Part shown: positions 13,871-24,545 of the stretch, piece after piece
How positions within the stretch are numbered: position 1 is the first letter of the stretch
Layout: each line of letters starts with the position of its first letter
DNA from: Chionis minor
Taxonomy: Eukaryota; Chordata; Aves; Charadriiformes; Chionididae
Length of the DNA: 64,000 bases
Direction of reading: 5' to 3'
Assembly: GCA_013398295.1 (NCBI GenBank)
Contig: VZSF01008169.1
Location: 1,240,001 to 1,304,000 of the forward strand
Made by a program: the position numbers and the translations under genes
The notes under the pieces: generated by a model
The model's input: only the letters and a program-made list of their open reading frames with translations
The model's database searches: none
Told to the model about the DNA's origin: nothing

Positions 13871-13918
13871 ATCAAGGTGTCAACATTTACAGAAAACCGC
13901 CAATCTACAAACAACATG
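13871..13918 (+). CDS. ABLIM1: ABLIM1 coding exon w4 (48 bp, symmetric)
   Basis: A small exon, phase 1 at both ends, encoding (D)QGVNIYRKPPIYKQH. The donor is CATG|GTAAAT. The YRKPPIYKQ motif is a conserved ABLIM1 linker block that differs from human by about one residue as I recall. Both tyrosines are possible phosphorylation sites (inference). Confidence 0.93.
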
Positions 13919-16198
13919 GTAAATGAGCTTTCCCTTTTTATTTCAAAACTGGAGCGTCAACTAAATTAAAAGGCATGCAGACTAGTGAAAAGCATTCAGT
14001 GCTTACTGTGTAAGCATTAAAAATTAGTAGTCCAAGCTTGCAACAGCTGTTATTGCATGTCCTGCTGAGTGACTATGTTTTAAAGCATGTCGTTTCATTT
14101 GGATCATATGGTTTAAATCTTGGCCACATTGATGTTAATGGCAAACTTGCCATTAAATGGGATATTGCTGTCTCTTTAGCATTATGATGCCTTTCTGTAT
14201 TTCACTTCTTAAAGTTTATACTTTCAGAATACAGGTACTGATCATGTTAAAATGGATTAACAACAGACTGCCCGGTGACAGGGACTTCATGGAATATCCT
14301 TATTTTGAAAGAAAAAGTACGATAATTTATTTCAAAAGCTAAGTTGGAGATGCTGTTTTCAGACTGGAATTCCCAAATGTACCTGTGTCTTTAAATAAGA
14401 ATTTTTAATTATTGAAGATAATAGAGGTGACTTATCACTGACAGGGCTCATTTGACTCTCAGGCCCTGTGATACAGCTCAGGCAGTAATGCTGCACTTGG
14501 TTTTCCGGGTGTTTGGATTCTGAGTTGGACAGCAGTGTTACTGCTCAGGTCTTTGAGGTGTAGACATGGTTGTAGCAGGTCTGAAATAACGGTGATGGCA
14601 GAAGCCCATCTTTAGGCCTGGAGAGCAAGGTCCCAGTTATAACGGAGTGTGTTCACTCTTCCCTTCTGCTGTGAATAGAAAACTGAACAGGAGATGATTG
14701 TTACGTGATGTGCTGAAAGATGGATGACTCCACTTTTTAAAGACTTGGAGGTTGCATCTCTTTGCAGATGCTTTATTCAATGAAATGTATTTAGAATAAG
14801 TAGCAAATTAGCAGTACTCTACAGGGTTTAGATGAACAGTTGGCTGAGAGCCATTGGGCTGAGATGATTAGGAAAGCCCAGGAAGTCCATTTTGTAGGCA
14901 GGAGTGAGCATTGCGAGTAACACTGCAGTGGTTTTACATCAAGGTTTTTTCCTCTTTTTTTTTTTTAAGTTTCAAACCATATGCTCATTTTGGAAAAAGT
15001 CTTAACATTTTTTTTTGTTTATTTTTATGGTTTTAATGTATCTCCTCACCTCCCATTAACATGTGAATGTTTAACCACTGACATCATCAATTCTAATACG
15101 TAAGTACTGTTTGAAGTCATGCTTTTGTAAACTGACCAGCTTCCTCCATACCTGCAATTGTGCTTAGAGTTTCCCAATCACAAAATGCTTGAAATTCCCA
15201 GTGATATTTAATACTGATGTTCCTAAACTATCCCGAACGTGTTGGATGAGCAACACAATGCTTCACTTCGTTAACAGATGTCTTTATGTTTAAAAAAAAA
15301 AAAAAAAAGAAAAAAGGAAAAGAAAGCCCAGAATCCTGGCTCCTGATATGATAGCTTCGTGTAAGAGAAGGTGATTTGAGCTAACAGTTTGCAGATAAGA
15401 AGTAGTTAAGGCTGGTTTTAATGTAAACTGAATCCTGTTGGATTATTTTTTTATGTCAAGAAGTGAAAGCCGTAATGCACATCCTCATATGCTTTTAAGA
15501 GACTTTGGCTTAGACTGAAATCTTAAGTGGATGCCCCATTCTGAGGTATTTTATTGGTGAGGTTTATTTCATTGCAAGTGCCTTTCCCTGCCAAGTCGGT
15601 CTGAATGGAGTTTATTAATAAATTCACACCTGCTTTTACTGCTATTGCATGCTAATAAGCAAGGGCATGCAGCAGAAAAAAGCCACTGTTTTAAATAAAC
15701 ATTTGTTTCAGATTTCTTTTTTATTTTACAGCTCTTCACAGAAACATAGGAAATAATTAACATCAGTAGAGTTAAAATTAGTGCTGTTCCTCTGTACTGT
15801 TTGTTTTCTTGCCCTAGAGGGAAGACAGATCAGTACATAAATCTGATTTTATCTTCATTAATAATCAGCTATCCTTAGGAGATATTGGCAAATACTGTTA
15901 GATTGAATTTTCTTACTCTTGTCTAATCATTCTAACACTGTTGCAACCCTAGTAAAATCCTAAGCTGATTTGGGGTTATTTTGGGGGTCGGGATGAGGGA
16001 GAAGCGGAATGTTTGATTCCAATCTATTGGCAAGAGAAAGACATTACTTCGCTTCAGATTGCAATTAGAAAAGCAGAACATGAAAATGTTTGCTTTTGAA
16101 AATTAACTTCTTGTAAAGCATAGAATTTTGCCAGAATAAGGAAGACCTTTATATTGATACAGATTATTACATAGCTAAGTTCCCTGATTGCCATCTAG
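13919..16198 (+). other. ABLIM1: ABLIM1 intron w4 (2280 bp)
   Basis: GT-AG intron ending ...gccatctag. It contains T runs near 14956-14968 and an A run at 15291-15308. Nothing else is recognisable. Confidence 0.85.
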
Positions 16199-16345
16199 AT
16201 GCAGCTGCTTTGGCAGCACAGAGCAAGTCCTCCGAGGATATCATCAAGTCCTCCAAGTTCCCAGCAGCTCATGCACCAGCACCCAACGAGATACCAAAGA
16301 TTGAGATGGACCACTGGCCAGGTCCTCCCTCCCTTGCAGCCATAG
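16199..16345 (+). CDS. ABLIM1: ABLIM1 coding exon w5 (147 bp, symmetric)
   Basis: Phase 1 at both ends. It encodes (D)AAALAAQSKSSEDIIKSSK, then a Pro/Ala-rich stretch and DHWPGPPSLAAI. The donor is ATAG|GTATGC. ALAAQSKSSEDIIK and DHWPGPPS are ABLIM1 signature blocks. The part between them is less conserved than I recall for human. No folded domain is visible. Confidence 0.93.
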   Translation: MQLLWQHRASPPRISSSPPSSQQLMHQHPTRYQRLRWTTGQVLPPLQP

Positions 16346-18660
16346 GTATGCAAAACAAAAATTATACAAGTGATGCGCCTTAAAAGGTACTGGTAACCAA
16401 AGTGCATTAATACTGGAGCTGTAAAAGGGGTAGTGAACATTGTGTCTGCTCCAGGTGTTCAACAAAAAGTGTGGTTTTGCTGGTGAGACGTCCAAGTGTC
16501 TGTGAATTTAAAACTGTTGAATAGTGCTCAGTAGAAGAGGTTTTGCTGAAGGACTTTGGAATTAACCACGCAGACATTAACACATAGACAAATTATGTGA
16601 ATTCCCGTGTAGTCATTTAAACAATGTGGGGTGTCACACAAGCCTGACTTCTTTCAGTTATTGTCTGTTTAGTCTTTTAGTTCTAAGCAAATAGCAAATA
16701 TTCCACAGAAAATATGATTGCTTGCAACCACATGACTGTTTTCATGAGAAGAAGCAATGACTGAAGTGGAACAGTTAATGGACTAAAAAAGTCCTGATTT
16801 TCAGAGTTACTGTTTCTACAGACTTTGTATTTTCTTCTGTGTTTTTGCACTACAGGTACCTCATTTTCTTTTCTTTAAATCACGCGCATGATCATTTTGC
16901 TTTTTTTTTTGTTTTGTATTTTTTTCTCTGTTAATTTTTATTGACCGGCCCCCTAGTGTAAAATAAGCTATCTAGCCTGGTTCGTTTATGAAGTCATTTC
17001 TGAAACACAGAAGGGGTTGCTTGTTCCAGGTTTCAGTGGAGTGTATGGTTTTCAGTGCAATGGGATTTTCATAGAAGTGCTGGGAGAGGAGACACGGGGT
17101 GGGAGAGCTCAATGACCAGTTGAAGGGGGCTAATATGTCGTGGCAATTTTTTGAAAATTTCCTTTAAATAGGATTGTGACCTGACAGATACTACAGTCAC
17201 AGTGATAACACGGGCGTGCTTGAAACTCTTCTGACAATAGAATCATAGAATGGTTTGGGTTGAAAGGGACCTTGAAGATCATCTAGTTCCAGCCCCCCTG
17301 CCTGTGGGCAGGGACACCTCCCACTAGACCAGGTTGCCCAAAGCCCAAATGCTTGTGATAACTACAGCATTATTATGCTGTATGTCTGAGGTGGAGCCTT
17401 TTGGAAATTTTGGCTCTCAGCTCAGTATCTAGGCAGTGGATGACAGCTTTTAATAGTTTCCAGTAAAACTGTTTTGTGTATTGGGTAGCAGGTGATTTTT
17501 TTTTTTACACCTTAGAAACTAAACTGGGCTGTTTGGAAGCTATAAAGATAAAAATATGCTCATGGATGTATTTTATTCAGAAATAAAAAGGCATCATGCA
17601 AGATTAATCACTAAAAAACAAACCTACAAGCCCCAGGTTTTTCAGCTGCTTGTCTGATATTCTGAGTCATGTTTTGCTTAGAGATCTAGAATGAGCTCAG
17701 CTCTCAAAAAAATGAGTATGACTGCTGATCTACTGAAAAGCCTTGCAAAAGTCTGAGACACCAAACAAAAGAAAACATAATTTAAATACAAACATATAAT
17801 TTCTCCATAACTTTTTGTCTCTCGCCCTATTAGCATCAATTTACCACTGCTGTACAAAACATTTAATTGGTATAAACCTCCTGATACTTTAGTTAGAAAA
17901 TTTAGTCTTCATTCATACAAAACCCTAGGTTTGTCTAGCATAAGATTGGTGAATAACTGTGTCAGGATATAGCCTGTGCAGAAAAAAATACAACTGCTGT
18001 CTAAATGCTTGCAGCAATATCATATTCCATGTATTCATAGAGGTGTCCTGATGGCCAAATTGCACCATTTCTTAAGACTATTCGAGAAAAAAAAAGATTA
18101 TTCAATAAAAAGTAAGAAACTAATGTAGAACACTAATTACTTTGCTTCATTTTAGACTAAAAAGAATGCCTTGTTTATTCCAACTATGAGTATCCATTTA
18201 GGAAATAAATGTAACTTAATTTTTCATTTAAAGTGTTGATTGAGATTCACTTTTATGAGTCTAGATAGAAGTATAAATATAAATCAGATTTTCTGTTTTC
18301 AACCATGGGTACAGTTACCGTTGCCATTAAACCCCATGTTTCCAGAACTGGCAGTCTGAGCTCCTTTATTTGCGTTACACTGATTCATGGCTTTTCTATC
18401 CAGGACCGTTGCTTAATTGGAAACCCATGTGCAGTTTAACTTCTTGTTAATTTTATAAGAAGCCTAGTAGCCATAGGGCAGGCTACCTGAGTGAGTTTTA
18501 TTAAGGGTGATTTTTGAAAAAGTCTTTTGAGTCTGCAAGAAAATACTGCTTTGTTTATTCAGTAAATCAAACTGACCAGTACTTTCTAGCATTGAAATCT
18601 TCAAGCTGCAGTCGAACTGATACACAAAGCTGTCTCTGTACTGTGGTTTTATGAAAGCAG
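16346..18660 (+). other. ABLIM1: ABLIM1 intron w5 (2315 bp)
   Basis: GT-AG intron. It contains an inverted CR1 tail (17238-17348) and T-rich tracts near 16901-16930. The sequence before the acceptor (ttttatgaaagcag) has a poor pyrimidine tract. Confidence 0.85.
17238..17348 (-). mobile_element. CR1 3'-end fragment, inverted
   Basis: On the + strand the sequence reads tagaatcatagaatggtttg, then a tgaaagggaccttgaagatcatctag block and a cagggacacctcccactaga block. This is the reverse complement of the CR1 3' terminus. The element is 5'-truncated to about 110 bp. Confidence 0.93.
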
Positions 18661-18752
18661 GAGCTGACATGAGGCGTAGATCAAGTGGAAGAGAGGAAGA
18701 TGATGAGGAGCTACAGAGACGCCGGCAACTGCAAGAGGAGCAGCTCATGAAG
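18661..18752 (+). CDS. ABLIM1: ABLIM1 coding exon w6 (basic/acidic helical segment)
   Basis: This 92-bp exon begins in phase 1 and ends in phase 0. It encodes (G)ADMRRRSSGREEDDEEL, then QRRRQLQEEQLMK. RRRSS fits the R-R-x-S consensus of basophilic kinases such as PKA (motif inference). The alternating Arg/Glu stretch is predicted helical and may form a coiled coil together with exon w7. The donor AAG|GTGGTT is weak. The acceptor CAG|GAG is a tandem NAG-NAG, so alternative use would drop one Gly. Confidence 0.93.
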
Positions 18753-18873
18753 GTGGTTATAAGCTTGTCTTCATGCTGCTTCTTAACACCATCCAAAAAG
18801 TGCCCGTTTGTTTTCTACTAATGCTTCCATCAGCTCTGTTTTATTGATATATTTTTTCGTTTGCCATTTATAG
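18753..18873 (+). other. ABLIM1: ABLIM1 intron w6 (121 bp, shortest)
   Basis: GT-AG intron with a near-ideal branch-site-like TACTAAT at 18816-18822, about 50 nt before the acceptor (atttatag). Read through in frame it gives 22 codons and then TAA at 18819-18821, so retention would truncate the protein before the headpiece. Confidence 0.88.
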
Positions 18874-18970
18874 CTCAACTCTGGTCTGGGACAATTGATA
18901 CTGAAAGAAGAGATGGAAAAGGAGAGTCGCGATAGGTCAGCCCTTTCTGCCAGTCGTTACGATTCTCCAG
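18874..18970 (+). CDS. ABLIM1: ABLIM1 coding exon w7
   Basis: This 97-bp exon begins in phase 0 and ends in phase 1. It encodes LNSGLGQLILKEEMEKES, then RDRSALSASRYDSP. It continues the charged helical stretch of w6 and then returns to a Ser-rich linker. The donor is CCAG|GTAAAT. LNSGLGQLILKEEMEKE is essentially invariant in ABLIM1 as I recall it. Confidence 0.94.
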
Positions 18971-19384
18971 GTAAATCATGCAGGCAATAAAGCTAATAAT
19001 CAACAGTGAATAGTAAACACCACATATACACTTATCAAGCAGTATCCTAGAAGAGAAACCACTGCGAAGACCGCTTGATATGTGTATCTGTGATGTTCTC
19101 TGCTTAAAGAGTGGCCTCATTAATCAGCTGGTTTTGGTGAGAGGAAAAGTGTCATAGTTGTCTTTTAATTAGAAGATATATGAGGTTGAGGTTTTTCAGA
19201 CAATTTTGAGGAGAGGGATTTTCTAATATAGATTAGGAGTGAGGTAAAATATTCAGTGCCTGTTAACATCACACATATGCTGATAGGCTGCATTGTTAAA
19301 TTAGAATAACACGTTTTGCTCAAACTGGTGGTTCCTATCACTGTTTTGTTGCTCCTCCCAGGAACAGAAAATTAGCAGCATTTA

Positions 19385-20160
19385 CACAGCCAGTGTTTTG
19401 GCCTGGGCTGACATTTTGGTTGGGGGTAAAAGAAGGTTATTCTGGAGGAGTAACCCCGTGCAGCAGTACAGGCTGGGGGCTGACCTGCTGGAAAGCAGCT
19501 CCACAGAAAGGGACCTGGGAGTCCTGGTGGACAACAGGATGCCCATGAGCCAGCAATGTGTCCTTGTGGCCAGGAAGGCCAATGGCATCCTGGGGGGCAT
19601 CAAGAGGAGTGTGGCCAGCAGGTGGAGGGAGGTCATCCTCCCCCTCTACTCTGCCCTGGTGGGGCCGCATCTGGAGTCCTGTGTCCAGTTCTGGGCTCCC
19701 CATTTCAAGGACAGGGAACTGCTGGAGAAGGTACAGCAAAGGGCTACGGAGATGATTAGGGGGCTGGAACATCTTTCTTATGAGGAAAGGCTGAGGGATT
19801 TGGGTCTTTTTAGTCTGGAAAAAAGAGGACTGAGGGGGGATCTCATCAACGCTAATAAATACTGAGCTGCTAGGAGGATGAGACCAGTCTTTTTTCAGTG
19901 GTGCCCAGTGACAGGACAAGAGGAAATGTGCACAAACTTGAACATAGGAAGTTCCAGCTAAACATGAGGAGGACCTTCTTTACTTAGAGGGTGGCAGAGC
20001 ACTGGCACAGGCTGTCCAGAGAGGTGGTGGAGTCTCTGACTCTGGAGACATTCAAAACCCGCCGCCTGGACACCATCCTGTGCAACCTGCTCTGGCAGGG
20101 GGATTGGACCAGATGATCTCCAGAGGTCCCTTCCAACCCCAGTGATTCTGTATTCTGTTC
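19385..20160 (+). mobile_element. CR1 retrotransposon, ORF2 3' end and 3'UTR, broken
   Basis: This is a 5'-truncated CR1 of about 775 bp. From roughly 19440 to 19860 one frame encodes the C-terminal region of the CR1 ORF2 protein, downstream of the reverse-transcriptase core: a [12 protein letters not shown] segment, a [16 protein letters not shown] segment and a conserved WAPHFKDRE segment. The frame stops at TGA 19863-19865, before the expected end. Homologous sequence then continues to about 20160 in other frames and ends in the typical tail (ggtcccttccaaccccagtg, then a tgattctgtattctg repeat). The RT catalytic and endonuclease domains are absent, so it is a dead copy. It is in the same orientation as ABLIM1. 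Confidence 0.93.
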
Positions 20161-20983
20161 CAGAACAAAAGCACAAAAGTCAGTTTTGGTTAATTGGTGG
20201 CTCAAATTCTTGGCCTCACTGAACATTTTGATATACATCTGTGGCGTTCTCAGATCTCTAGAGTAGAGTTTGGGGGTTTTATTTCACTCTCTTTACCTAC
20301 CAGTCAAGAAGGGACAAGATAAGTCTACGTCCACTGGAGCAGCTGCCAAGCAAACTTGGATTTCCTCGTGTTCCCTGTTGTTTAAGTGTGTTGCCTTTAT
20401 TTATGGCCTTGGGAGAATGTCTGTGGCTCTCCTTCACTGCCTGTAATGTTTACAGGGCCAGAGTCTACCTGCTCAACTCAAAGCTAATGATTTTTTTATT
20501 AAACATGGCACAGGTTGGAGGACTCCTTTATTGGACATGTGCCCATCCCTCTTTGCAGTGGCAATCACTGCAGTCATCATTAGCCTTTTGTGCAACCAGT
20601 GGTACCTTTCCCAAAGCTGCTTGTTGCCAGCAACAGCAGTGCCTCAAGTTCTACATTCCCTGCCCTTCTGTGATAAAACTTAACATTTGAAAAAACAAAA
20701 ATTGCGTTCTTATATGGAGGATCTTGTCTGAAGGGGCTCTATTAGCTTCAGAGGTACTGTTGATTATTATGCTGTCAATTTTTCTGTTTATCCATCTTTT
20801 TATCTTTATTCAAAAACACACTCTTGACATTTCAACATTGTCTTTATCTTTCTCATGCAATTTCTGAGGTCAGTGCAAATGCTAAGTGGAATGCTACCAG
20901 ATACCTTAATTCACTCCATTCCTTCTGAAAGTAGGAGTCACTGAGGTCTGTTGAATCACGTCGTGTTCTCAGAAGTCACATCA

Positions 20984-21012
20984 TGTACATTATGTGTACA
21001 TTATGTACATTA
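20984..21012. repeat. Short TGTACATTATG-type tandem
   Basis: Near-identical units catgtacattatg, tgtacattatg and tacattacg follow one another within about 30 bp. It lies in an intron and no function is apparent. Confidence 0.6.
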
Positions 21013-21805
21013 CGTATAACTATAATTTTGAATCAGAATGCCAAATTTTCAAACTTGTTTGAATGAATTCAGCATAGCCCATTCTGATCATTCTCCTGGT
21101 GAAATCAGTACGAAAACATCTGTCAATTACAGCGCCACAGGACCGAAACTAATAGCCTTTTCTCCTTTGCAGCAAAAAATGACAAGCTGAAGCGTGTATA
21201 CAGCGCAGATAGAGTGTGCTAGTGATATGTATCTTGGCTTGTGCAGCAGCAGGAACTGGGAGCATAAGTGCAATAGTAGTTGCTAGATTCAGAGGGTATG
21301 GTGACAGATAAACCATGTGTGGCACTTGGGAGAGTGGAATTGAATGAACCTGCATGGAAGACTTAACAGGGAACATATCCGGTCAAACAGTGCTGATCTT
21401 GGATGCTCCCTGTTCTTTATCTTGGTCCCATCCTAAGGTGCACAGCAATAGTTTATCTAGCCAAGGACTAAAAAGTTACTTTGCTCTGTTGTCTAATCCT
21501 GGAGCATTACTTTCAGCTTGGTGGAGACCAGTTTGATTTTGAGCCTGGCAAAATCAGTTTCCCTTCTTGATGACTCACCACCATGGCATGATAAAGCTGT
21601 GTGTAACTTATAGAATTTATGGAAGGCTGTGATGAGTCTGGGGCTCAGATGTCGGTTTCTTAAAGTCAGCATGTCTCAGTTGGTTATGTATATGGTTAGC
21701 TCTTCCGGATGTGTTTTCTATGCTAGTTGATTCCTCAAGTGTTCTTGGTTTTGAGTTTCCATGGGATTTTTCCAGTAAAAGGTTTTTCCCTTCCTCATTC
21801 AACAG

Positions 21806-21867
21806 CACATGCTTCAGCCTCCAAAACTTCTTCTCTCCCTGGCTATGGAAAAAATGGACTTCACCGG
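21806..21867 (+). CDS. ABLIM1: ABLIM1 coding exon w8
   Basis: This 62-bp exon begins in phase 1 and ends in phase 0. The split codon g|ca gives Ala, followed by HASASKTSSLPGYGKNGLHR. The donor CGG|GTAAGA is strong. The SKT.SLPGYG.NGLHR core matches ABLIM1; the preceding Ser/Ala-rich residues are shorter than in human as I recall. Confidence 0.92.
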
Positions 21868-22157
21868 GTAAGATGATGGTGATTTTGAGAAGTGAAAGCT
21901 GGCTGTAATTATTGGTATTTATTTCCATATTAACTGTATTGGACTTTCAGTTTGATCAAGGTTTGTTATAACACTGAAGTCAGACAAACCCTAATTTCCC
22001 TTCCCACAAGCTGCATTGTTAAAAAGGCGAGAAACATTGTGAAGATTGGGGAGCAGGGGGGGAAGGCTTAAAGCAATTTGTTACTCCCCATATACCAACC
22101 TGCTTGTGAAGTCAGGAACTGTGAATTTATGTGCATGTCCCTCTTTTCCTGTTACAG
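21868..22157 (+). other. ABLIM1: ABLIM1 intron w8 (290 bp)
   Basis: A short GT-AG intron with pyrimidine-rich acceptor tcccctcttttcctgttacag-like sequence. No repeat is seen. Confidence 0.88.
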
Positions 22158-22218
22158 CCGGTGTCTACAGATTTTGGTCAGTACAACAGTTATGGAGATG
22201 TGAGTGGTGGTATTAGAG
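22158..22218 (+). CDS. ABLIM1: ABLIM1 coding exon w9
   Basis: This 61-bp exon begins in phase 0 and ends in phase 1. It encodes PVSTDFGQYNSYGDVSGGIR. The donor is AGAG|GTAAGG. The last base g is the first base of an Asp codon completed by the microexon, so w9 must be paired with w10 to keep frame. Confidence 0.93.
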
Positions 22219-23205
22219 GTAAGGCTGAGGAGCCACTTCATTACTGAACATGTTTGGATGTTTGATCATTTCTGTTGGTCTGTTTTAAGGTTGTGGATGT
22301 GCTTGCTTTGTATTTGCTCAGTACATTTTAATTTCCTCTGGTAATTTCAACAATTAACTCAAACTCTGCAAATACCTATTAAAAAGTTTGGGTTTATTTT
22401 GCTAAATCTGATATGTGGAGCTGATCCTTGTTTATGCCAAGGGACTGCCTCAGCTTTGGTGCAAATGGAAAGCAGGTAACGTGTACGTTACCAGGAATAT
22501 GTACTGAGTTCTGTTAGAGTGTTTTCTTTCTCTGAAAATTACCATCCACTGCACAGTCTGAAAGAATGTGCCACAGTGAGGAAAGGAGGATAATGCCATC
22601 TAATCCCCATTTCCGCTCGTGATTTGACTTTCCACTCATTATGACTTTCAGCTAGATGTGATATTGGTCGTTGCATAATAAGAATTGACAATATTTATGA
22701 AAATTATGAAACTTTTAGAGTTAATGGTTTTGAAATGGTTTGAGCTGAGAGAGAGAGTCTAGTTATCTCCAAAGTAAGACTGATCCTGACTATCTTCGAT
22801 ACCCTACGATCAGGCATATTCTGTTGGTGCTTGTGTCTCCTTATAGACTGTGGAGGAATCTAGACAGCTACCTGATGGCAGAGGTTAGGTGAGGTGAATC
22901 CTGCATTTGAATTTTAGTTGGATATTTATCCACTTGATTGTGGCTTTCTGTCTCTTAATATTTCTGAAGTGTCTTGATTTTCCTGAGTGAGAAGCCTTCT
23001 CAAAATGCAAAGGGCTGCAACGTTTGGAGTGTTTGACCCTTCACAAACTAAGCCCAAAAGTAGGAAGGTTGCTGGCCTTAGAGAGTCAGGCAGGATTTTT
23101 AAAAGATCAGGTAGACCAAAAGACACAAGGATTATCTGCTATATTGTGACTGATTCCTGTTCTTCCACACTCTAAAGCTGATGAGATTTCTCTTTTGCTT
23201 TTCAG
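22219..23205 (+). other. ABLIM1: ABLIM1 intron w9 (987 bp)
   Basis: GT-AG intron ending in a strong polypyrimidine tract (ttctcttttgcttttcag). No repeats are recognised. Confidence 0.8.
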
Positions 23206-23213
23206 ATTTCCAG
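23206..23213 (+). CDS. ABLIM1: ABLIM1 8-nt microexon w10
   Basis: Exon w9 ends with one base of a codon, while w11 begins in phase 0. Human ABLIM1, as I recall it, has Arg-Asp-Tyr-Gln-Thr-Leu-Pro-Asp-Gly-His across this junction, so eight bases coding (g)-Asp-aromatic-Gln are missing between them. The eight bases atttccag at this position supply exactly Asp-Phe-Gln in the right phase. They are flanked by the acceptor tgcttttcag and the donor CAG|GTAGAG. Skipping this exon alone would shift the frame ahead of the headpiece. It is supported by phase, splice signals and homology, not by transcript data. Confidence 0.83.
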
Positions 23214-24470
23214 GTAGAGTACAGGTTTTCATCAGTCAACTGACAAGACAACCAAAAGAATCTACTTTCTTGTTGAAGTTTGCATTTCTGCTACAGGGAA
23301 GGGTTTCTTAAGACAATAGCTTTGATTTTCCTGCATGTTTAAGCATAATCACCAATGTAGACTCTTATCAACAAAAACCAGGCACAGCCTCAGATTCCCC
23401 CTTGTTACCTCCCCAGAGCTGGGTTGAGACAGCTCGCACCAGTTCCGTGACTCGCTCTGTAAAATCCACTGTCCATTGATACATGAGTTATCTGTAATAG
23501 TCCTCCCTGGACAGCTGAGGGTGGATTTATTTCCAGCCTCTCTTGTACCAACCCCAAAAACATAAGTCTCTTCTGGAGGCAATTTTCTCCCATACCAGGA
23601 GCCTTGAACTCTGCATTTTTACCCTGGAATTTGCTCTCCAGACAAGATGTCTGGTCAATAGTTTTCTACAGTGCTGCCATCACAGATGAGGCAGTAAGAG
23701 ATGTTCTTGCAATTATAAACCTTTTTACTACAGTTCTTGTCTGCAGGGGTTTTTCCAGAATGGTTTGAGTCTGGCTGGCTCCTCAGCACAATCACAATGT
23801 GAAATGGCAATTTAAGAAAGGGTTTAATTACTTGGATAATTTTGTTAGTTGCGTATCAAAATCATGATTGGAAAGAGAATAAGGTTATGGGAGGAGAGAG
23901 GAGTTGTCCATGTATTGTGCTCAAAATATTATTTTGTTAGGAAAAGTACCTGTGTCCAAACAGCACCTTTTTACCCTATCCCTGTTTGTGTTCGTAGTAA
24001 AAATTTCCCATTGTAGAGACCAAAAGAAAAAAAAAAGAAGTGTCTCTCAACGGATAGACTGAGTGACAGAAGGGAAAGATGTAAGAGTGCTTTGGATGCT
24101 CTTGGGTGGGATCTGAATTAATGCTCCTGCGTGTTCATCCAGGGAAGAGCCCTACTTAGTCACTGGGGTGGGAAAGGGACCACCACTGTCTTGGGGACCC
24201 CAGGTCCACCTGGGAAGTGATGTTGGTAGGCTCGGTGGGGAGCTGCTGCCAGCCTTAGCAGTGACAGAAGGCTGTGGGGACAGAGGATTGGAAGATCCCT
24301 CTGCACACCTCAGAGAAGCGGTAACGGTAGCCATAGCAATGATAAGACTAAATATTAAGACTTGAAGGAAGTCTCAGGGCAAATTCACCTTTGTTTTCAC
24401 CACTACTTGAGTGCCTTTACCCTCTGTGTGCGTAACCTATGTGTCTGATGTATACCTGTATCTGATGCAG
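23214..24470 (+). other. ABLIM1: ABLIM1 intron w10 (1257 bp)
   Basis: GT-AG intron between the microexon and w11. The acceptor is ctgtatctgatgcag. No repeats or other genes are seen. Confidence 0.8.
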
Positions 24471-24545
24471 TCCCTTCCGGATGGTCATGTCCCTGGAATG
24501 AGAATGGACAGAGGAGTATCTATGCCTAACATGTTGGAGCCAAAG
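24471..24545 (+). CDS. ABLIM1: ABLIM1 coding exon w11
   Basis: This exon of 75 bp (25 codons) is phase 0 at both ends. It encodes SLPDGHVPGMRMDRGV and SMPNMLEPK, the conserved run leading into the headpiece. It ends at AAG followed by GCAAGT, a GC-type 5' splice site that matches the GC-AG consensus perfectly apart from T to C at +2. The next exon continues in frame exactly as in human. Confidence 0.93.

Larger units (their letters stand above)
18971..21805 (+). other. ABLIM1: ABLIM1 intron w7 (2835 bp)
   Basis: GT-AG intron. It contains the longest CR1 piece in the window (about 19385-20160) and a short TGTACATTATG-type tandem near 20984-21012. The acceptor is ttcattcaacag. Confidence 0.85.

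Noticed and set aside
19398..19865. 155-codon open frame as a host gene
   Set aside because: It matches CR1 ORF2 C-terminal sequence and is followed by a CR1 3' end, so it is a truncated transposon.
23206..23224. Longer version of the microexon using the next GT (tacag|gt)
   Set aside because: It would add 19 bases and break the frame into exon w11.
24410..24470. Extending exon w11 upstream to an AG near 24411 to satisfy the phase instead of a microexon
   Set aside because: The frame is open, but the added residues have no similarity to ABLIM1, and the acceptor at 24470 plus the microexon reproduces the expected three residues exactly.
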